Assembly (NCBI GenBank): GCA_963555925.1
Contig: CAUVXJ010000006.1
Span: 21,788 to 85,787 of the forward strand
Length of the DNA stretch: 64,000 nt
DNA from: Protofrankia sp963555925
GTDB lineage: Bacteria; Actinomycetota; Actinomycetes; Frankiales; Frankiaceae
Reading direction: 5' to 3'
A model generated the notes under the pieces. The model saw only the letters and a list, made by a program, of their open reading frames with translations, was not told where the DNA came from and searched no databases. The position numbers and the translations under genes were made by a program. This document shows positions 29,250-38,083 of the stretch, in pieces (positions within the stretch are counted from its first letter, which is position 1; each line of letters starts with the position of its first letter).

Positions 29250-29759
29250 TCAATCAGCGCCGCTCGGGCGCGAACAGGCCGGTGGACTCCCGGTTATCAC
29301 ACCCCGATCCGGTACGTTGAACAGATGCAGGTGACGAGAGGTGAATAGCCACCCGGCTTCTTCCTTGCGAAACCGGTCGACGTACGTTCCGCTACGGCGT
29401 ATCTCGCAGTTGCCGTCGGGATGAACGAAGCAGACCAACAGGAATGAGAACACGTGTGCCGCGGAGTGCGTCAACTCTCGAATTGAGATGTTCGTCGACA
29501 TGTGCCGTGGCGACGAACCCGATGTATCGGCGGTGATATTCCATCGCTCCGCCATGGCCCCGACGATCGCGTCCCGGCCGGTCACCGGGACGGGGAACAA
29601 TCCCGGATCGGGTGTGATGTCGTACGTCGCGTCCGCGGTGAACAGCGAGGTGAACGACTCGAAGTCACCGGAGTCGTAATAGAGGCCGTAATCCGCGATG
29701 ACGGTCTTGATGGAATCCCGGTCGACCAGTTGTCTCAGGGCTGCATCGTGGTCGCTCAT
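29250..29759 (-). CDS. NTF2/SnoaL-like protein
   Basis: This 169-aa protein has the NTF2-like layout: DRDSIKTVIADYGLYYDSGD helix, FTSLFTADATYDITP, then a beta-sheet with GWLFTSRHLHLFNV. This fold serves in isomerases, hydratases and aromatic-ring dioxygenase small subunits. The ATG at 29759 begins the conserved part. It is the last gene of the seven-gene minus-strand operon. The enzyme activity cannot be assigned. Confidence 0.75.
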   Translation of the reverse strand: MSDHDAALRQLVDRDSIKTVIADYGLYYDSGDFESFTSLFTADATYDITPDPGLFPVPVTGRDAIVGAMAERWNITADTSGSSPRHMSTNISIRELTHSAAHVFSFLLVCFVHPDGNCEIRRSGTYVDRFRKEEAGWLFTSRHLHLFNVPDRGVITGSPPACSRPSGAD

Positions 29760-29802
29760 GACAGCGGCCCAAGAATGCTGACGGCGGTCTCGGACAGTGC
29801 CT

Positions 29803-30618
29803 TCACGCGCGTTCTCCGGAATCGACGGCGAAATTCGTGGACGCGCCGCGCATGCCGACAAGGGTCATCCCGCCGTCGACGGCGATGACCTCCCCGGTCA
29901 GGTAGCTTGCCGCGCGCGAGGCTACGAAAGTGACGACTGATGCCATTTCCTCGGGCTGTCCGATCCGCCGCATCGGCAGGCTGGCCAGTATCTTTTCCAG
30001 GTCGGCTCCGCCGAAACGGTCGACCCGTGGTCCGGCCGTCATGCCGGGACTGATTCCGACGACCCGCACCCCCCACGGTGCCAGTTCGCCGGCGAGGGTC
30101 CGGGTGAGCTGTTTCAGCGCCGCGTTCGTGGCACTGCCCACGGGGTTGTTCAGGACCACGACATCGGATGCGACACCGATCAGGTTGACGATGACGCCAT
30201 CCCGTCGTGCGACCATCCGTTGCGCAACTTCTGTGGACAGTTTCGACACCCCGGCGAGTTTCAGCGCGACGGTGTCACTCCACGATGACCGCTCGGTCTC
30301 CCAGACCGGTCCGTACGGGGATTCTCCCGCGACGGTGGAAACGAGTACCTCGACCCCGCCGGCGAGGATCTCCTCTGCAGCCTGGACCCCCTTCTCGATG
30401 GAACGGTCATCGGTGAGATCCAACTCGACCACGCCCCGTAGGGCCGAGGCGTTCGGCCCCAGTGCGCGTTCGACCCGGTCCCGCGACCGCCCGCCCGCGA
30501 TAACCGCGGCTCCTTCGGCCAGTAGCGATACGACGATCGCCCGGCCGATTGATCCAGAGGCGCCCACCACGAGCGCCCCGCGATCCTGTAATCCGATGTC
30601 CATCACATGTCCCGTCAT
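29803..30618 (-). CDS. Short-chain dehydrogenase/reductase (SDR)
   Basis: This 271-aa protein has the SDR cofactor motif VVGASGSIGRA and a C-terminal EVIAVDGGM. The usual YxxxK reads VGSATNAALKQL, so the catalytic Tyr is missing although the Lys is present. The normal NAG motif is replaced by STVAG. It may be a non-standard SDR or have lost activity. The start could be ATG 30618, or 30603 just after GACGGGACAT. It lies 38 bp after the other SDR gene in the operon. Confidence 0.75.
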   Translation of the reverse strand: MTGHVMDIGLQDRGALVVGASGSIGRAIVVSLLAEGAAVIAGGRSRDRVERALGPNASALRGVVELDLTDDRSIEKGVQAAEEILAGGVEVLVSTVAGESPYGPVWETERSSWSDTVALKLAGVSKLSTEVAQRMVARRDGVIVNLIGVASDVVVLNNPVGSATNAALKQLTRTLAGELAPWGVRVVGISPGMTAGPRVDRFGGADLEKILASLPMRRIGQPEEMASVVTFVASRAASYLTGEVIAVDGGMTLVGMRGASTNFAVDSGERA

Positions 30619-30656
30619 CGCGCGGCTTCGCCGAAGGAAGCCGGACAATCGTGCGG

Positions 30657-31427
30657 TCAGCCTTCGCCGGGTCGTACCGGAACGGTCCAGCCGCCGTCGA
30701 CGACCAGGTCGGCTCCGGTGATGAAACCTGCCCCGTCGCCGGCAAGGAAGAGAACGGCCTGCGCGATGTCCTCGACGGACCCCAACCTTTTGACGAGCAG
30801 ATTGGGCAGCCATCGTGCCTCGACCTCGCTTGTGGTGGCGTCCCCGCCATGCACCATCGCAGTGTCGATCACACCGGGCAGGATGGCGTTCACCCGGATG
30901 TTCTGATCCGCGAGATCGACCGCGGCTGCTTTCGTCAGGCCTCGAAGGCCCCATTTGCTGGAAGTGTAGGCATGCGTTCGGCCACCGGCACGTATTCCGT
31001 TGATCGACGAGATGTTCACGATCGCGCCGCCGCCGGACCGCCCCATGAGCCCGCAGACCGACTTGATACCGAGGAAGGCTCCGGTGAGATTTGTTCCAAC
31101 GACACGTTGAAATTCTTCGAGCGAGGTGTCGGCTATCCGGTTGAACGAGACGATGCCCGCGTTGTTCACCAGGACGTCGAGCCGGCCGAATCGCCGTTCG
31201 CACTCGGCCATCACGCCGATCCATGCAGACTCGTCGGTGACATCCAGATGGTGATAGCTGGCCTGGCCGCCGATCTCGGCGGCCAGGCGCTGTCCCTCGT
31301 CGTCGAGGATGTCGCCGATCATCACCGCAGCGCCGGCCGCCGCGAACGCACGTGCTTCAGCCGCTCCCTGGCCACGGGCTCCACCGGTGACGATGGCTAC
31401 TTTGCCCTCGAATTGGCTGATAGTCGT
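30657..31427 (-). CDS. Short-chain dehydrogenase/reductase (SDR), apparent ACG start
   Basis: This is a classical SDR with NAG motif (VNNAGIV), catalytic Ser-Tyr-Lys (NISSING, YTSSKW) and a VDGGW end. The cofactor motif VAIVTGGARGQG lies upstream of every ATG or GTG that could serve as start, so the protein must begin near 31427. There the sequence is GAAAGGAAAC followed by ACG. This would give 256 aa, the normal family length. Either ACG is used as start or an ATG has been changed to ACG by mutation or sequencing error. It lies 8 bp after the monooxygenase gene. Confidence 0.8.
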   Translation of the reverse strand, partial: TTISQFEGKVAIVTGGARGQGAAEARAFAAAGAAVMIGDILDDEGQRLAAEIGGQASYHHLDVTDESAWIGVMAECERRFGRLDVLVNNAGIVSFNRIADTSLEEFQRVVGTNLTGAFLGIKSVCGLMGRSGGGAIVNISSINGIRAGGRTHAYTSSKWGLRGLTKAAAVDLADQNIRVNAILPGVIDTAMVHGGDATTSEVEARWLPNLLVKRLGSVEDIAQAVLFLAGDGAGFITGADLVVDGGWTVPVRPGEG

Positions 31428-31435
31428 GTTTCCTT

Positions 31436-32614
31436 TCAGCTCGCGTTCGCCGTGGCGCCGTTTGCCACGAGTGCCGCGGGTACCGGCTCGATCGCGGTGC
31501 GGTTCGCGGCTTCACCGCGCTCACGCCGGGCGACCTCCTCGTGGACGAGCGGGATGAGGTGGCGGCCGTAGTCAATGGAGTCGTTGTACGGGTCGTAGCC
31601 ACGGATCAACAGGGTCGTCACGCCGATGTCGACGTAGTCGAGCAGCGCCTGCGCGACGGTGTCGGGCGTTCCGACCAGAGCGGTCGAGTTGCCAGCGGCG
31701 CCGGTGACAGCGGCGAGCGGCGTCCACAGTGCCCGGTCGTGCAGTTCGCCGGCGGCAGCCGCGGCGAGCAACCGCTGTGACCCGACGTTCTGCGGCGCCA
31801 CATCGGGGCTGTAGCGCGCGCGGAACTGACGGAAGATGCTGTTGGGCGCGTCGATGCCGGCACGCGTGGTCGTCAGGATGTGGTGGGCCCGTTCCCAGGC
31901 CAGCTCCTCGGTCGGGCCGAGGATCGGCCGGAACGACACGCTTATCCCGGGCTGGGGGCGACCAGCGTTCGCCGCGGCCTGGTTGACCGCGGCGATCTGC
32001 TCGGCGGTCTCGGCCAACGGTTCGCCCCACAGCGCGAACACGTTCGCCTGCCTGCCACCGACCCGGTAGGCCGCAGGTGACGACCCGCCGAAGTAGATCG
32101 GGATGTGCGGCTGCTGGACTGGCCGCACGGTGGCCAGGTGGTCGTCCAACTTGTAGTACCGGCCGTCATGGCTGAACGGTTCGGTCGACGTCCAGGCCCT
32201 TCTGACGATGTCGAGGTACTCGTCGGTACGGTCGTAGCGTTCGTCCTTGGTCAGGTAGTCGCCGTCACGCCGTTGCTCAGCATCGTTGCCACCGGTGATG
32301 ATGTGGACGGCGACCCTGCCCGTGGAAAAGTGGTCGAGGGTGGCGAAGTAGCGTGCCGCCACCGTTGGGAAGACCACGCCCGGCCGGTGCGCGATCAGAT
32401 AACCCAGCCGTTCGGTGTTGGCGGCCGCGTAGGCAGCGACCTGGATGTTGTCAGGTGAACTGGAACCGTAGCCGATGAGCACCTTGTCGAAGCCAGCGTC
32501 CTCGTGCGCTCGCGCGGACCGGCGGACGTAGTCGCGGTCGACGACCGGTCCTGACGTCTGGTGTGTCTCTGACCCTTCCCTGGTGGAGATGAGTCCGATG
32601 AACTCGATGGGCAT
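31436..32614 (-). CDS. LLM-class flavin-dependent monooxygenase, SsuD-like
   Basis: This 392-aa protein resembles alkanesulfonate monooxygenase SsuD: FIGLISTREGSETH at the start, LIAHRPGVVFPTVAARYFAT, RVAVHIITGGNDAEQRRDGD, and YFGGSSPAA with FALWGEP. These enzymes use reduced FMN from a partner reductase and O2 to release sulfite from organosulfonates. ATG 32614 follows GGAG by 7 nt. Reductase candidates are on the divergent operon. The exact substrate is not determined. Confidence 0.88.
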   Translation of the reverse strand: MPIEFIGLISTREGSETHQTSGPVVDRDYVRRSARAHEDAGFDKVLIGYGSSSPDNIQVAAYAAANTERLGYLIAHRPGVVFPTVAARYFATLDHFSTGRVAVHIITGGNDAEQRRDGDYLTKDERYDRTDEYLDIVRRAWTSTEPFSHDGRYYKLDDHLATVRPVQQPHIPIYFGGSSPAAYRVGGRQANVFALWGEPLAETAEQIAAVNQAAANAGRPQPGISVSFRPILGPTEELAWERAHHILTTTRAGIDAPNSIFRQFRARYSPDVAPQNVGSQRLLAAAAAGELHDRALWTPLAAVTGAAGNSTALVGTPDTVAQALLDYVDIGVTTLLIRGYDPYNDSIDYGRHLIPLVHEEVARRERGEAANRTAIEPVPAALVANGATANAS

Positions 32615-32694
32615 CGTGGAACTCCTTGCGAGCCTGGGATGGGTATGCGGGCGGATGCGGGCTGGATACGAGCTGGATCCGAGCGGCGAGGGGT

Positions 32695-33225
32695 CTACGA
32701 ACAACCGTCGACGTCCGAGCCGTTGGTCAGGACCGGTCCGGCCCACGCCAGGCCCGCGAGGTTGACCACGATCGCTTCCTGGGTGCTTCGAGCGATCACG
32801 ACGACGGCCTCGATGTCGGGGTCGGGGTTTTCCTCGCGATGGGGGATCCACGGCGGCACGAAGATGAAGTCGCCGGGTGAGGTCCGCACGCGAACTTCCC
32901 GTCCCGCACCCGGACCCTGCTCCCCATCGACGTTCTGGTCCAGGAAGACGAACTGTGGGTGGCCGCTCACCACGTAGATCGCCGTTTCGGAGTCGCCGTG
33001 GTGGTGGTCGCCGGACGCGGTCGCCGGGGCCACGTGGACCTGCCCCATCCACAGTGTGGACGAGCCGACGGTCTTGCCGCTGATCGCCGAGAACCGGAGC
33101 ATTCCGCCGGTCTGTGCAGTGTCCGGGCTCAGGTTCGCCTGAGTGATCTGGTGGAGCCGGCGGTGGAAGGGATCCACATCGCTGAATCCGGGTGGGCTGA
33201 ATCCGGGTGCGCGTTCGGCGGTCAT
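32695..33225 (-). CDS. Cupin-domain protein
   Basis: This 176-aa single cupin has motif 1 GDHHHGDSETAIYVVSG, with the metal-binding His residues and Glu, and motif 2 PGDFIFVPPWIPHREEN. It may be a small metal-dependent dioxygenase or isomerase, or a sensor. The start overlaps the ssuB stop by 4 nt. A cupin within a sulfonate operon is unusual and may act on the sulfur compound itself. Confidence 0.82.
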   Translation of the reverse strand: MTAERAPGFSPPGFSDVDPFHRRLHQITQANLSPDTAQTGGMLRFSAISGKTVGSSTLWMGQVHVAPATASGDHHHGDSETAIYVVSGHPQFVFLDQNVDGEQGPGAGREVRVRTSPGDFIFVPPWIPHREENPDPDIEAVVVIARSTQEAIVVNLAGLAWAGPVLTNGSDVDGCS

Positions 33226-33992
33226 GACTCGTTCGTGCCCCGATGCGGGTCATGTGTGACCCCGAGCCAGGCGAGCAGCTCGGCCCGTAGTTCGACGAAG
33301 GCCGGGTCGGTGACGCTTCGGGGTCTGGGCAGGGCCACGTCAACGCTGTGCGCGATCACCCCGTTTTTCATGATCATTGCACGGTCGGCCAGCAGGAGCG
33401 CTTCCTCGACATCGTGCGTGACCAGCAGAATCGCCGGGTTGTGGCGCTGCCAGAGCAGTTCCACAAGGCTCTGAACCTTGATCCGGGTGAGGGCGTCAAG
33501 GGCGCCGAACGGCTCGTCCAGCAGCATCAGTTCGGGGTCGCGCACCAAAGCCCGGGCCAGCGACGCCCGCTGTGCCTCGCCGCCGGACAGCGTCTTGGGC
33601 CAGGCGTCGGCGCGGTGGGCCAGGCCCACTTCTTCCAGCGCAGCGACCGCGCGGGCCTTGTCCGGTCGGCCGGGCAGGCCGAGGATGACGTTGCGCCAGA
33701 CACGTTTCCAGGGCAGCAGGCGCGGTGCCTGGAACGCCACGGCCCGCCGGGACGCCACCCGGACATCTCCGCTGATCTCGGTGTCGAGGTCGGCGAGGAT
33801 GCGTAGCAGCGTGCTCTTCCCGCAGCCACTCGCGCCGAGCAGCGCGACGAACTGTCCGGCCGGCACATCCAGGTCGAGGCTTTCGATGACGGTGTTGGCA
33901 CCGAAGGCGCGTCGCAGGTTGCGGACTCCCACCGCGAGCGGGGTGCCCTCCGGTGCTGTCGTGCGCGGAGCGGGAGCAAGCAGCGTGCTCAT
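33222..33992 (-). CDS. ssuB: ABC transporter ATPase, SsuB-like
   Basis: This 256-aa ATPase of the sulfonate/taurine/nitrate import class has Walker A GASGCGKST, Q-loop VAFQAPRLLPWKRVWRNV, signature LSGGEAQRASLARAL, Walker B LMLLDEPFGALD and H-loop VTHDVEEA. It energises import with the permease whose stop it overlaps (ATGA). The binding proteins are encoded on the divergent operon. Confidence 0.9.
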   Translation of the reverse strand: MSTLLAPAPRTTAPEGTPLAVGVRNLRRAFGANTVIESLDLDVPAGQFVALLGASGCGKSTLLRILADLDTEISGDVRVASRRAVAFQAPRLLPWKRVWRNVILGLPGRPDKARAVAALEEVGLAHRADAWPKTLSGGEAQRASLARALVRDPELMLLDEPFGALDALTRIKVQSLVELLWQRHNPAILLVTHDVEEALLLADRAMIMKNGVIAHSVDVALPRPRSVTDPAFVELRAELLAWLGVTHDPHRGTNES

Positions 33993-34903
33993 GCTCCGCT
34001 GAAGGCTGGTCGCCACGACAGCAGCACCCTTTCGAGAAGTCGGACGAAGGCGTCGACAGTGAGCCCGAGGAAGGCGTAGACCACGAGGCAGACCACCATG
34101 ATGTCGGTCCGCTGGAACTCCTGGGCGTCGTTCATGAGCTGGCCGAGGCCTTGGTTGGCGTTGACCTGCTCGGCGAAGACGAGTGCCAGCCACGCGATGG
34201 CCAGGGAGAAGCGCATGCCGACCAGGACGTTGGGCAGCGCACCCGGCAGGATGACGTGTCGGATCAGGCCCCACTTGCCCAGTCCGACCGTGCGCGCGGC
34301 CTCGACCAGGTTGGAGTCGACGTTGCGGATGCCGGCGTAGGTGTTGAGGTAGAGCGGGAAGGTGACACCGAAGGCGATCAGAGCGATCTTCGGCGTCTCG
34401 CCGATGCCGAACCAGATGATGAACAGCGGGATAAGACCGATGAACGGCACTGTCCGGATCATCTGAACCGACGCGTCGATGAGATCCTCACCGAGCCGGA
34501 ACAATCCGGCTATCAGCGCCAGAGAGATCCCGACGGACCCGCCGAGCAGCAGGCCGCTGCCGACCCGTTGCAGTGATACTCCGATAGCTTCTGGAAGATC
34601 GCCGTTGCTGACGAGATCGCCGAAAGTGGTAGCCACTGTCCATGGGGAAGCGAGCAGTTCGGTGGATGTACTGCCGCTCCAACTCGCGATCTGCCACAAC
34701 AGCAGCAGAAGCAGCGGGCCTACCGGCCGCCGGAGCCACCGGGGCACACCGCGCCGTCTGGCAGTGGACGGGGTGACCGTGACCAACGTCGGGATGGGTA
34801 CGGACGATGCGCCGGTGGCTGGCGGGTGCGGATCGTCGACCGCAGTCTGGCCGGGCGCGCGTGCCGCCGCGTCCTTTTCGACAGGAAGCGTCTGGGTTGT
34901 CAC
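33989..34903 (-). CDS. ssuC: ABC transporter permease, SsuC-like
   Basis: This 304-aa protein has about six membrane segments and the EAA loop EAARTVGLGKWGLIRHVILP that contacts the ATPase. The N-terminal ~55 residues are hydrophilic. I chose GTG 34903 because GGAG lies 5 nt before it; the open frame to 35119 runs through a repeat and is probably leader sequence. It is the first gene of the minus-strand operon. Confidence 0.88.
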   Translation of the reverse strand: MTTQTLPVEKDAAARAPGQTAVDDPHPPATGASSVPIPTLVTVTPSTARRRGVPRWLRRPVGPLLLLLLWQIASWSGSTSTELLASPWTVATTFGDLVSNGDLPEAIGVSLQRVGSGLLLGGSVGISLALIAGLFRLGEDLIDASVQMIRTVPFIGLIPLFIIWFGIGETPKIALIAFGVTFPLYLNTYAGIRNVDSNLVEAARTVGLGKWGLIRHVILPGALPNVLVGMRFSLAIAWLALVFAEQVNANQGLGQLMNDAQEFQRTDIMVVCLVVYAFLGLTVDAFVRLLERVLLSWRPAFSGA

Positions 34904-34931
34904 AGGTTCTCCGCGGTGATTGGTGCTGGTT

Positions 34932-35036
34932 TCGCCGAAGGCGGCGCGATCGTTGTTTCTGTGCGCCGCCGGCGGCGTTGAGGGTTGGTATCGCCGAAGG
35001 CGGCGCGATCGTTGTTTCTGTGCGCCGCCGGCGGCG
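34932..35036. repeat. Two exact 46-bp repeats, each able to form hairpins
   Basis: The blocks 34932-34977 and 34991-35036 are identical, at a 59-bp period. Each contains CGCCGAAGGCGG and GCGCCGCCGGCGGCG, both self-complementary. They lie in the untranslated region before ssuC and could act as an attenuator or mRNA stabiliser. Confidence 0.75.
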
Positions 35037-35393
35037 CAGGGGCTGGCATCGGATATCCGGGCGGGATAGCGGCATGTGCTGCGGACGATCCGCCGGGACC
35101 CGATGTTTGTCCCGGTCAACTCGTGTGATGTGTGATCACACTGCGTAGTTGCGGAGTACCTGTGCAGGTGGGTGCGGCGCGCTCCGCGTCACATGTCGGT
35201 CAGTAGGCCGGACATGCGGCGGACTTCACCCGGAGAAGGTCGATGTGACCCCGGGTAACCAAAAACGCCGACTTCAACATGAGATCAACGGAATCACACG
35301 GCTTCTACCTGCGTCAACGGGCTATGTAGTGTGACTCATATTACTTTCCCACTACTTGACTGAACAAGGTGTTCATACGCAGAGTGCTGTTTC

Positions 35394-35468
35394 GTGCCTG
35401 CCGAGACGATCCTGACGCGGCGCCGCTGCGTGGATTACGCCCGGGCCTGGAGCAGCCGCTGTCGATGA
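35394..35468 (+). CDS. Cys-containing leader peptide upstream of the SsuA-like gene
   Basis: This 24-aa ORF starts at GTG and reads LTRRRCVDYARAWSSRCR before its TGA. It fits the actinobacterial leader pattern TRRxHVDxxRxxSAxCR that often precedes sulfur-metabolism genes, with the usual His replaced by Cys. It contains two Cys codons. Ribosome stalling at these when Cys-tRNA is low could control the operon 231 bp downstream. The ribosome site is weak and the start is uncertain. Confidence 0.55.
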   Translation: MPAETILTRRRCVDYARAWSSRCR

Positions 35469-35699
35469 CCGCCCCAGGTTCCCCCGTGACCCCGGGCGAG
35501 GGCGCTCGTGCCCCGTACATCATCGGTACCCACTGGTTGTCTATCGATTGTCTTACTTTGCGTGACTGAAATTTCTGGTGACCAGGAGTGCGTGGACGCG
35601 GTCCTCGGCGTCACTCATCCACTCTTGATTACTTCTAGCCCGTCCGTCACAGCCCGTACCGGTTTCGGACGGGAAATATCCGCGCTTCGGAGTTGCCTG

Positions 35700-36716
35700 A
35701 TGTCACGCCTGTTCATCCATGTCAGACCCCGACCCCGGCTGCTCGCGGGCGTCACCGCACTCGTGGCCGTGTCTCTGCTGGCCGCCTGCGGTGGGGGATC
35801 CGACTCTGTGAGCCCGCAAGCGGTCGCGACGAGTACCAAGGTCGATCTTTCCGGGGTGACTCTTCGCGTTGCCGACCAGGTCGGTCAGACCAAGGCGATT
35901 CTCGAAGCGGCCGGTGTTCTGAAGGACGCTCCGTATAAGATCGAATGGTCGGATTTCGCGGCAGCCGCCCCGCTGTTGCAGGCGCTGCGGGCGAACGCCG
36001 CGGACATCGGCCCGGCGGGTGATGCACCCATCCTCAACGCGATCGGTGCCGGCGCGCCGCTGAAGATCGTCAGCGTGACCCGAACCGCCGCCAAGGCAGT
36101 CGCGGTGATTGTCCCGAAGGACTCGCCGATCCACACCGTCGCGGACCTCAAGGGCAAGACCGTCTCGCCGACCACGAAGGGCAGCGTCGGGCACTATCTG
36201 TTGCTCGGCGCCCTCAAGGAGGCAGGGCTGAGCCCGGGCGACGTCACGATCTCCTTCCTGACCCCGCAGGCCGCTACCGCCGCGTTCGACTCCAAGCAGC
36301 TCGATGCATGGGTGACCTGGGACCCCTATGTTGCCCTTGAGGAGCAGAAGGGCGCGACCATCATCCGGGACGGGGTCGGGATCAGTTCCGGGCTCGGGTT
36401 CACCGTCGCGTCGGAGCAGGCGGCCGGGGATCGGATCAAGCGCGCGGCCATCGCGGACTTTCTGGCCCGTCAGAGCAAGGCTTTCGACTGGTCGAACACC
36501 AACAGAGCGGACTTCGCCAAGCTGTTCGCCTCGTTGACGAAGTTGCCTGAGCCGGTCGCCCTGGCGGTGGCCAACCGCCGTACCGTGACCTCTCCCCCGA
36601 TCGATGACACGGTGATCAAAGATCTGCAGAAGGCTGCGGACGTGTACACCGATGCCGGCGTGATCGATCACAAGATCGACGTCGCCCCGTACTTCCTCCA
36701 TTCGCTGGCTTCCTGA
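35700..36716 (+). CDS. ssuA: Sulfonate-type ABC substrate-binding lipoprotein
   Basis: This 338-aa protein has a signal peptide and lipobox (SLLAAC) and the SsuA/NMT1-like fold: VTLRVADQVGQTKAILEAAG, then ADIGPAGDAPILNAIGAG and VADLKGKTVSPTTKGSVGHY. GGAG lies about 8 nt before ATG 35700. It probably delivers an organosulfonate to SsuBC, encoded divergently. It is the first full-length gene after the Cys-rich leader. Confidence 0.88.
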   Translation: MSRLFIHVRPRPRLLAGVTALVAVSLLAACGGGSDSVSPQAVATSTKVDLSGVTLRVADQVGQTKAILEAAGVLKDAPYKIEWSDFAAAAPLLQALRANAADIGPAGDAPILNAIGAGAPLKIVSVTRTAAKAVAVIVPKDSPIHTVADLKGKTVSPTTKGSVGHYLLLGALKEAGLSPGDVTISFLTPQAATAAFDSKQLDAWVTWDPYVALEEQKGATIIRDGVGISSGLGFTVASEQAAGDRIKRAAIADFLARQSKAFDWSNTNRADFAKLFASLTKLPEPVALAVANRRTVTSPPIDDTVIKDLQKAADVYTDAGVIDHKIDVAPYFLHSLAS

Positions 36717-36768
36717 TCTACCGAACCGCCCTGCACACGTACGTCCATCCGACTTACGGAGGCTGGTC

Positions 36769-37383
36769 ATGCCGAAGACCTTTCCGCGCATCGTCGTGCT
36801 GACCGGGAACCCACGCCCAGCCTCCCGGACACGTGCGGTTGCCCGGGCCGTCGCCCAACGGATTTCGCAAGGACTCGCCGCCGACCCGGCTTTCGACGCA
36901 CGACCGACCGCACGCCCCGACGACATCGACATCGACCTGGCCCTGATTGCCCAGGATCTGTTCGCCGACACCCATGGTTCTGTCGCCACCGCGCTGGAGT
37001 CCACGCGGGCGGCGGGCGTGCTCGTGGTGGCAACGCCGGTCTACAAGGGTAGCTACACGGGTCTGCTCAAGGTGTTCCTCGATCTGCTGCCCTCGGGTGG
37101 CCTGACCGGTGTAGTCGCCGTGCCGGTGATTGTTTCAGCCGCGCCGGCGCATCAGGCCGTCGCCGAGCTGCACCTGCGTCCGGTCCTTGCCGAACTCGGC
37201 GCGACCGTTCCCACGCCGGCGTTCTCGATCGTCGAGGCCCAGTTGCCAGACCTCGAGGCCCAGGTCGAGGGCTGGGTCGCGGCGAACAGCCGGTTGGTTC
37301 GGGCCTCGGCCGCAGTGCTCGCCACCGAACCGGTGCTCGCCACCGAACCGGTGCTCGCCATCGAAGCGGAGCTCGCGCGATGA
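36769..37383 (+). CDS. NAD(P)H-dependent FMN reductase, SsuE/MsuE-like
   Basis: This 204-aa flavodoxin-fold reductase has VVLTGNPRPASRTRAVA near the start and ATPVYKGSYTGLLKVFLDLL as the FMN loop. It would supply reduced FMN to the LLM monooxygenase. GGAGG lies 6 nt upstream of ATG 36769. The C-terminus ends in LATEPVLATEPVLAIE, encoded by a 15-bp repeat and probably non-functional. The next gene overlaps by 4 nt. Confidence 0.88.
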   Translation: MPKTFPRIVVLTGNPRPASRTRAVARAVAQRISQGLAADPAFDARPTARPDDIDIDLALIAQDLFADTHGSVATALESTRAAGVLVVATPVYKGSYTGLLKVFLDLLPSGGLTGVVAVPVIVSAAPAHQAVAELHLRPVLAELGATVPTPAFSIVEAQLPDLEAQVEGWVAANSRLVRASAAVLATEPVLATEPVLAIEAELAR

Positions 37384-37997
37384 GCCACCCTGCTCGGCGC
37401 CCGGCCGACCCTGGATCGGACGAGCACGGTGTGGCGCAAGCCCCGGTCGTCCGGCTCGTGGCCGCACCTCCCGCAGGTGCTTCCGGGAATGATCAAGTCG
37501 GCGCGGGGGTCGATCCCGGCACCTACCGAGGGGTCTTCCGCCGGCACGCGGCCGGGGTCACGGTGGTGACCCTGGACGGTCCGTCCGGGCCGGTGGGCTT
37601 CACCGCGACGTCTGTTGCGTCGCTGTCGCTGGAACCGCCGCTGATATCACTGTCGGTGTCATCGGTCTCGTCAAGCTGGCCGGCGTTGCTCCACGCCGAC
37701 ACCGTGGTCGTACACCTGCTGTCCGACGGCCAGGACGACACCGCGCAGCGCTTCGCGGCCAAGGGCGTCGACCGGTTCGCCCCGCCCACCCGTTGGACCC
37801 GTCTGCCCACCGGTGAGCCGGTGCTGACCGAGACAGCGGCCTGGGTCCGGGCGCGGCTCGAGCATCGGATCGTTACCGGCGACCACCGTCTGCTGGTAGC
37901 CCGCGTGCTACAGGCGCACGTCGAGGATGACGACGCGCGGCCGTTGATCTATCACAACGGTCGTTACGGGACGCTCACCGTCGATGACCGTCCATAA
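37380..37997 (+). CDS. Flavin reductase (HpaC/DszD-like split-barrel)
   Basis: This 205-aa protein has the split-barrel flavin-reductase block RRHAAGVTVVTLDGP, then GFTATSVASLSLEPPLISLS and a late EHRIVTGDHRLLVARV. A second reductase in the same operon suggests two flavin-dependent oxygenases in the pathway, consistent with the LLM protein and the DszC/SfnB-like protein. The first ~45 residues are hydrophilic. Confidence 0.88.
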   Translation: MSHPARRPADPGSDEHGVAQAPVVRLVAAPPAGASGNDQVGAGVDPGTYRGVFRRHAAGVTVVTLDGPSGPVGFTATSVASLSLEPPLISLSVSSVSSSWPALLHADTVVVHLLSDGQDDTAQRFAAKGVDRFAPPTRWTRLPTGEPVLTETAAWVRARLEHRIVTGDHRLLVARVLQAHVEDDDARPLIYHNGRYGTLTVDDRP

Positions 37998-38083
37998 GCG
38001 GCGATGACCGTCCGGTGTCATCGAACCGAATTTAACCGAATTTATCCGAAATTATCGCATCATGTTTTCAATGGGGGAAAATA

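Noticed and set aside
33953..34576. Acidic plus-strand frame opposite ssuC
   Set aside because: It is the complement of a clear permease with an EAA loop.
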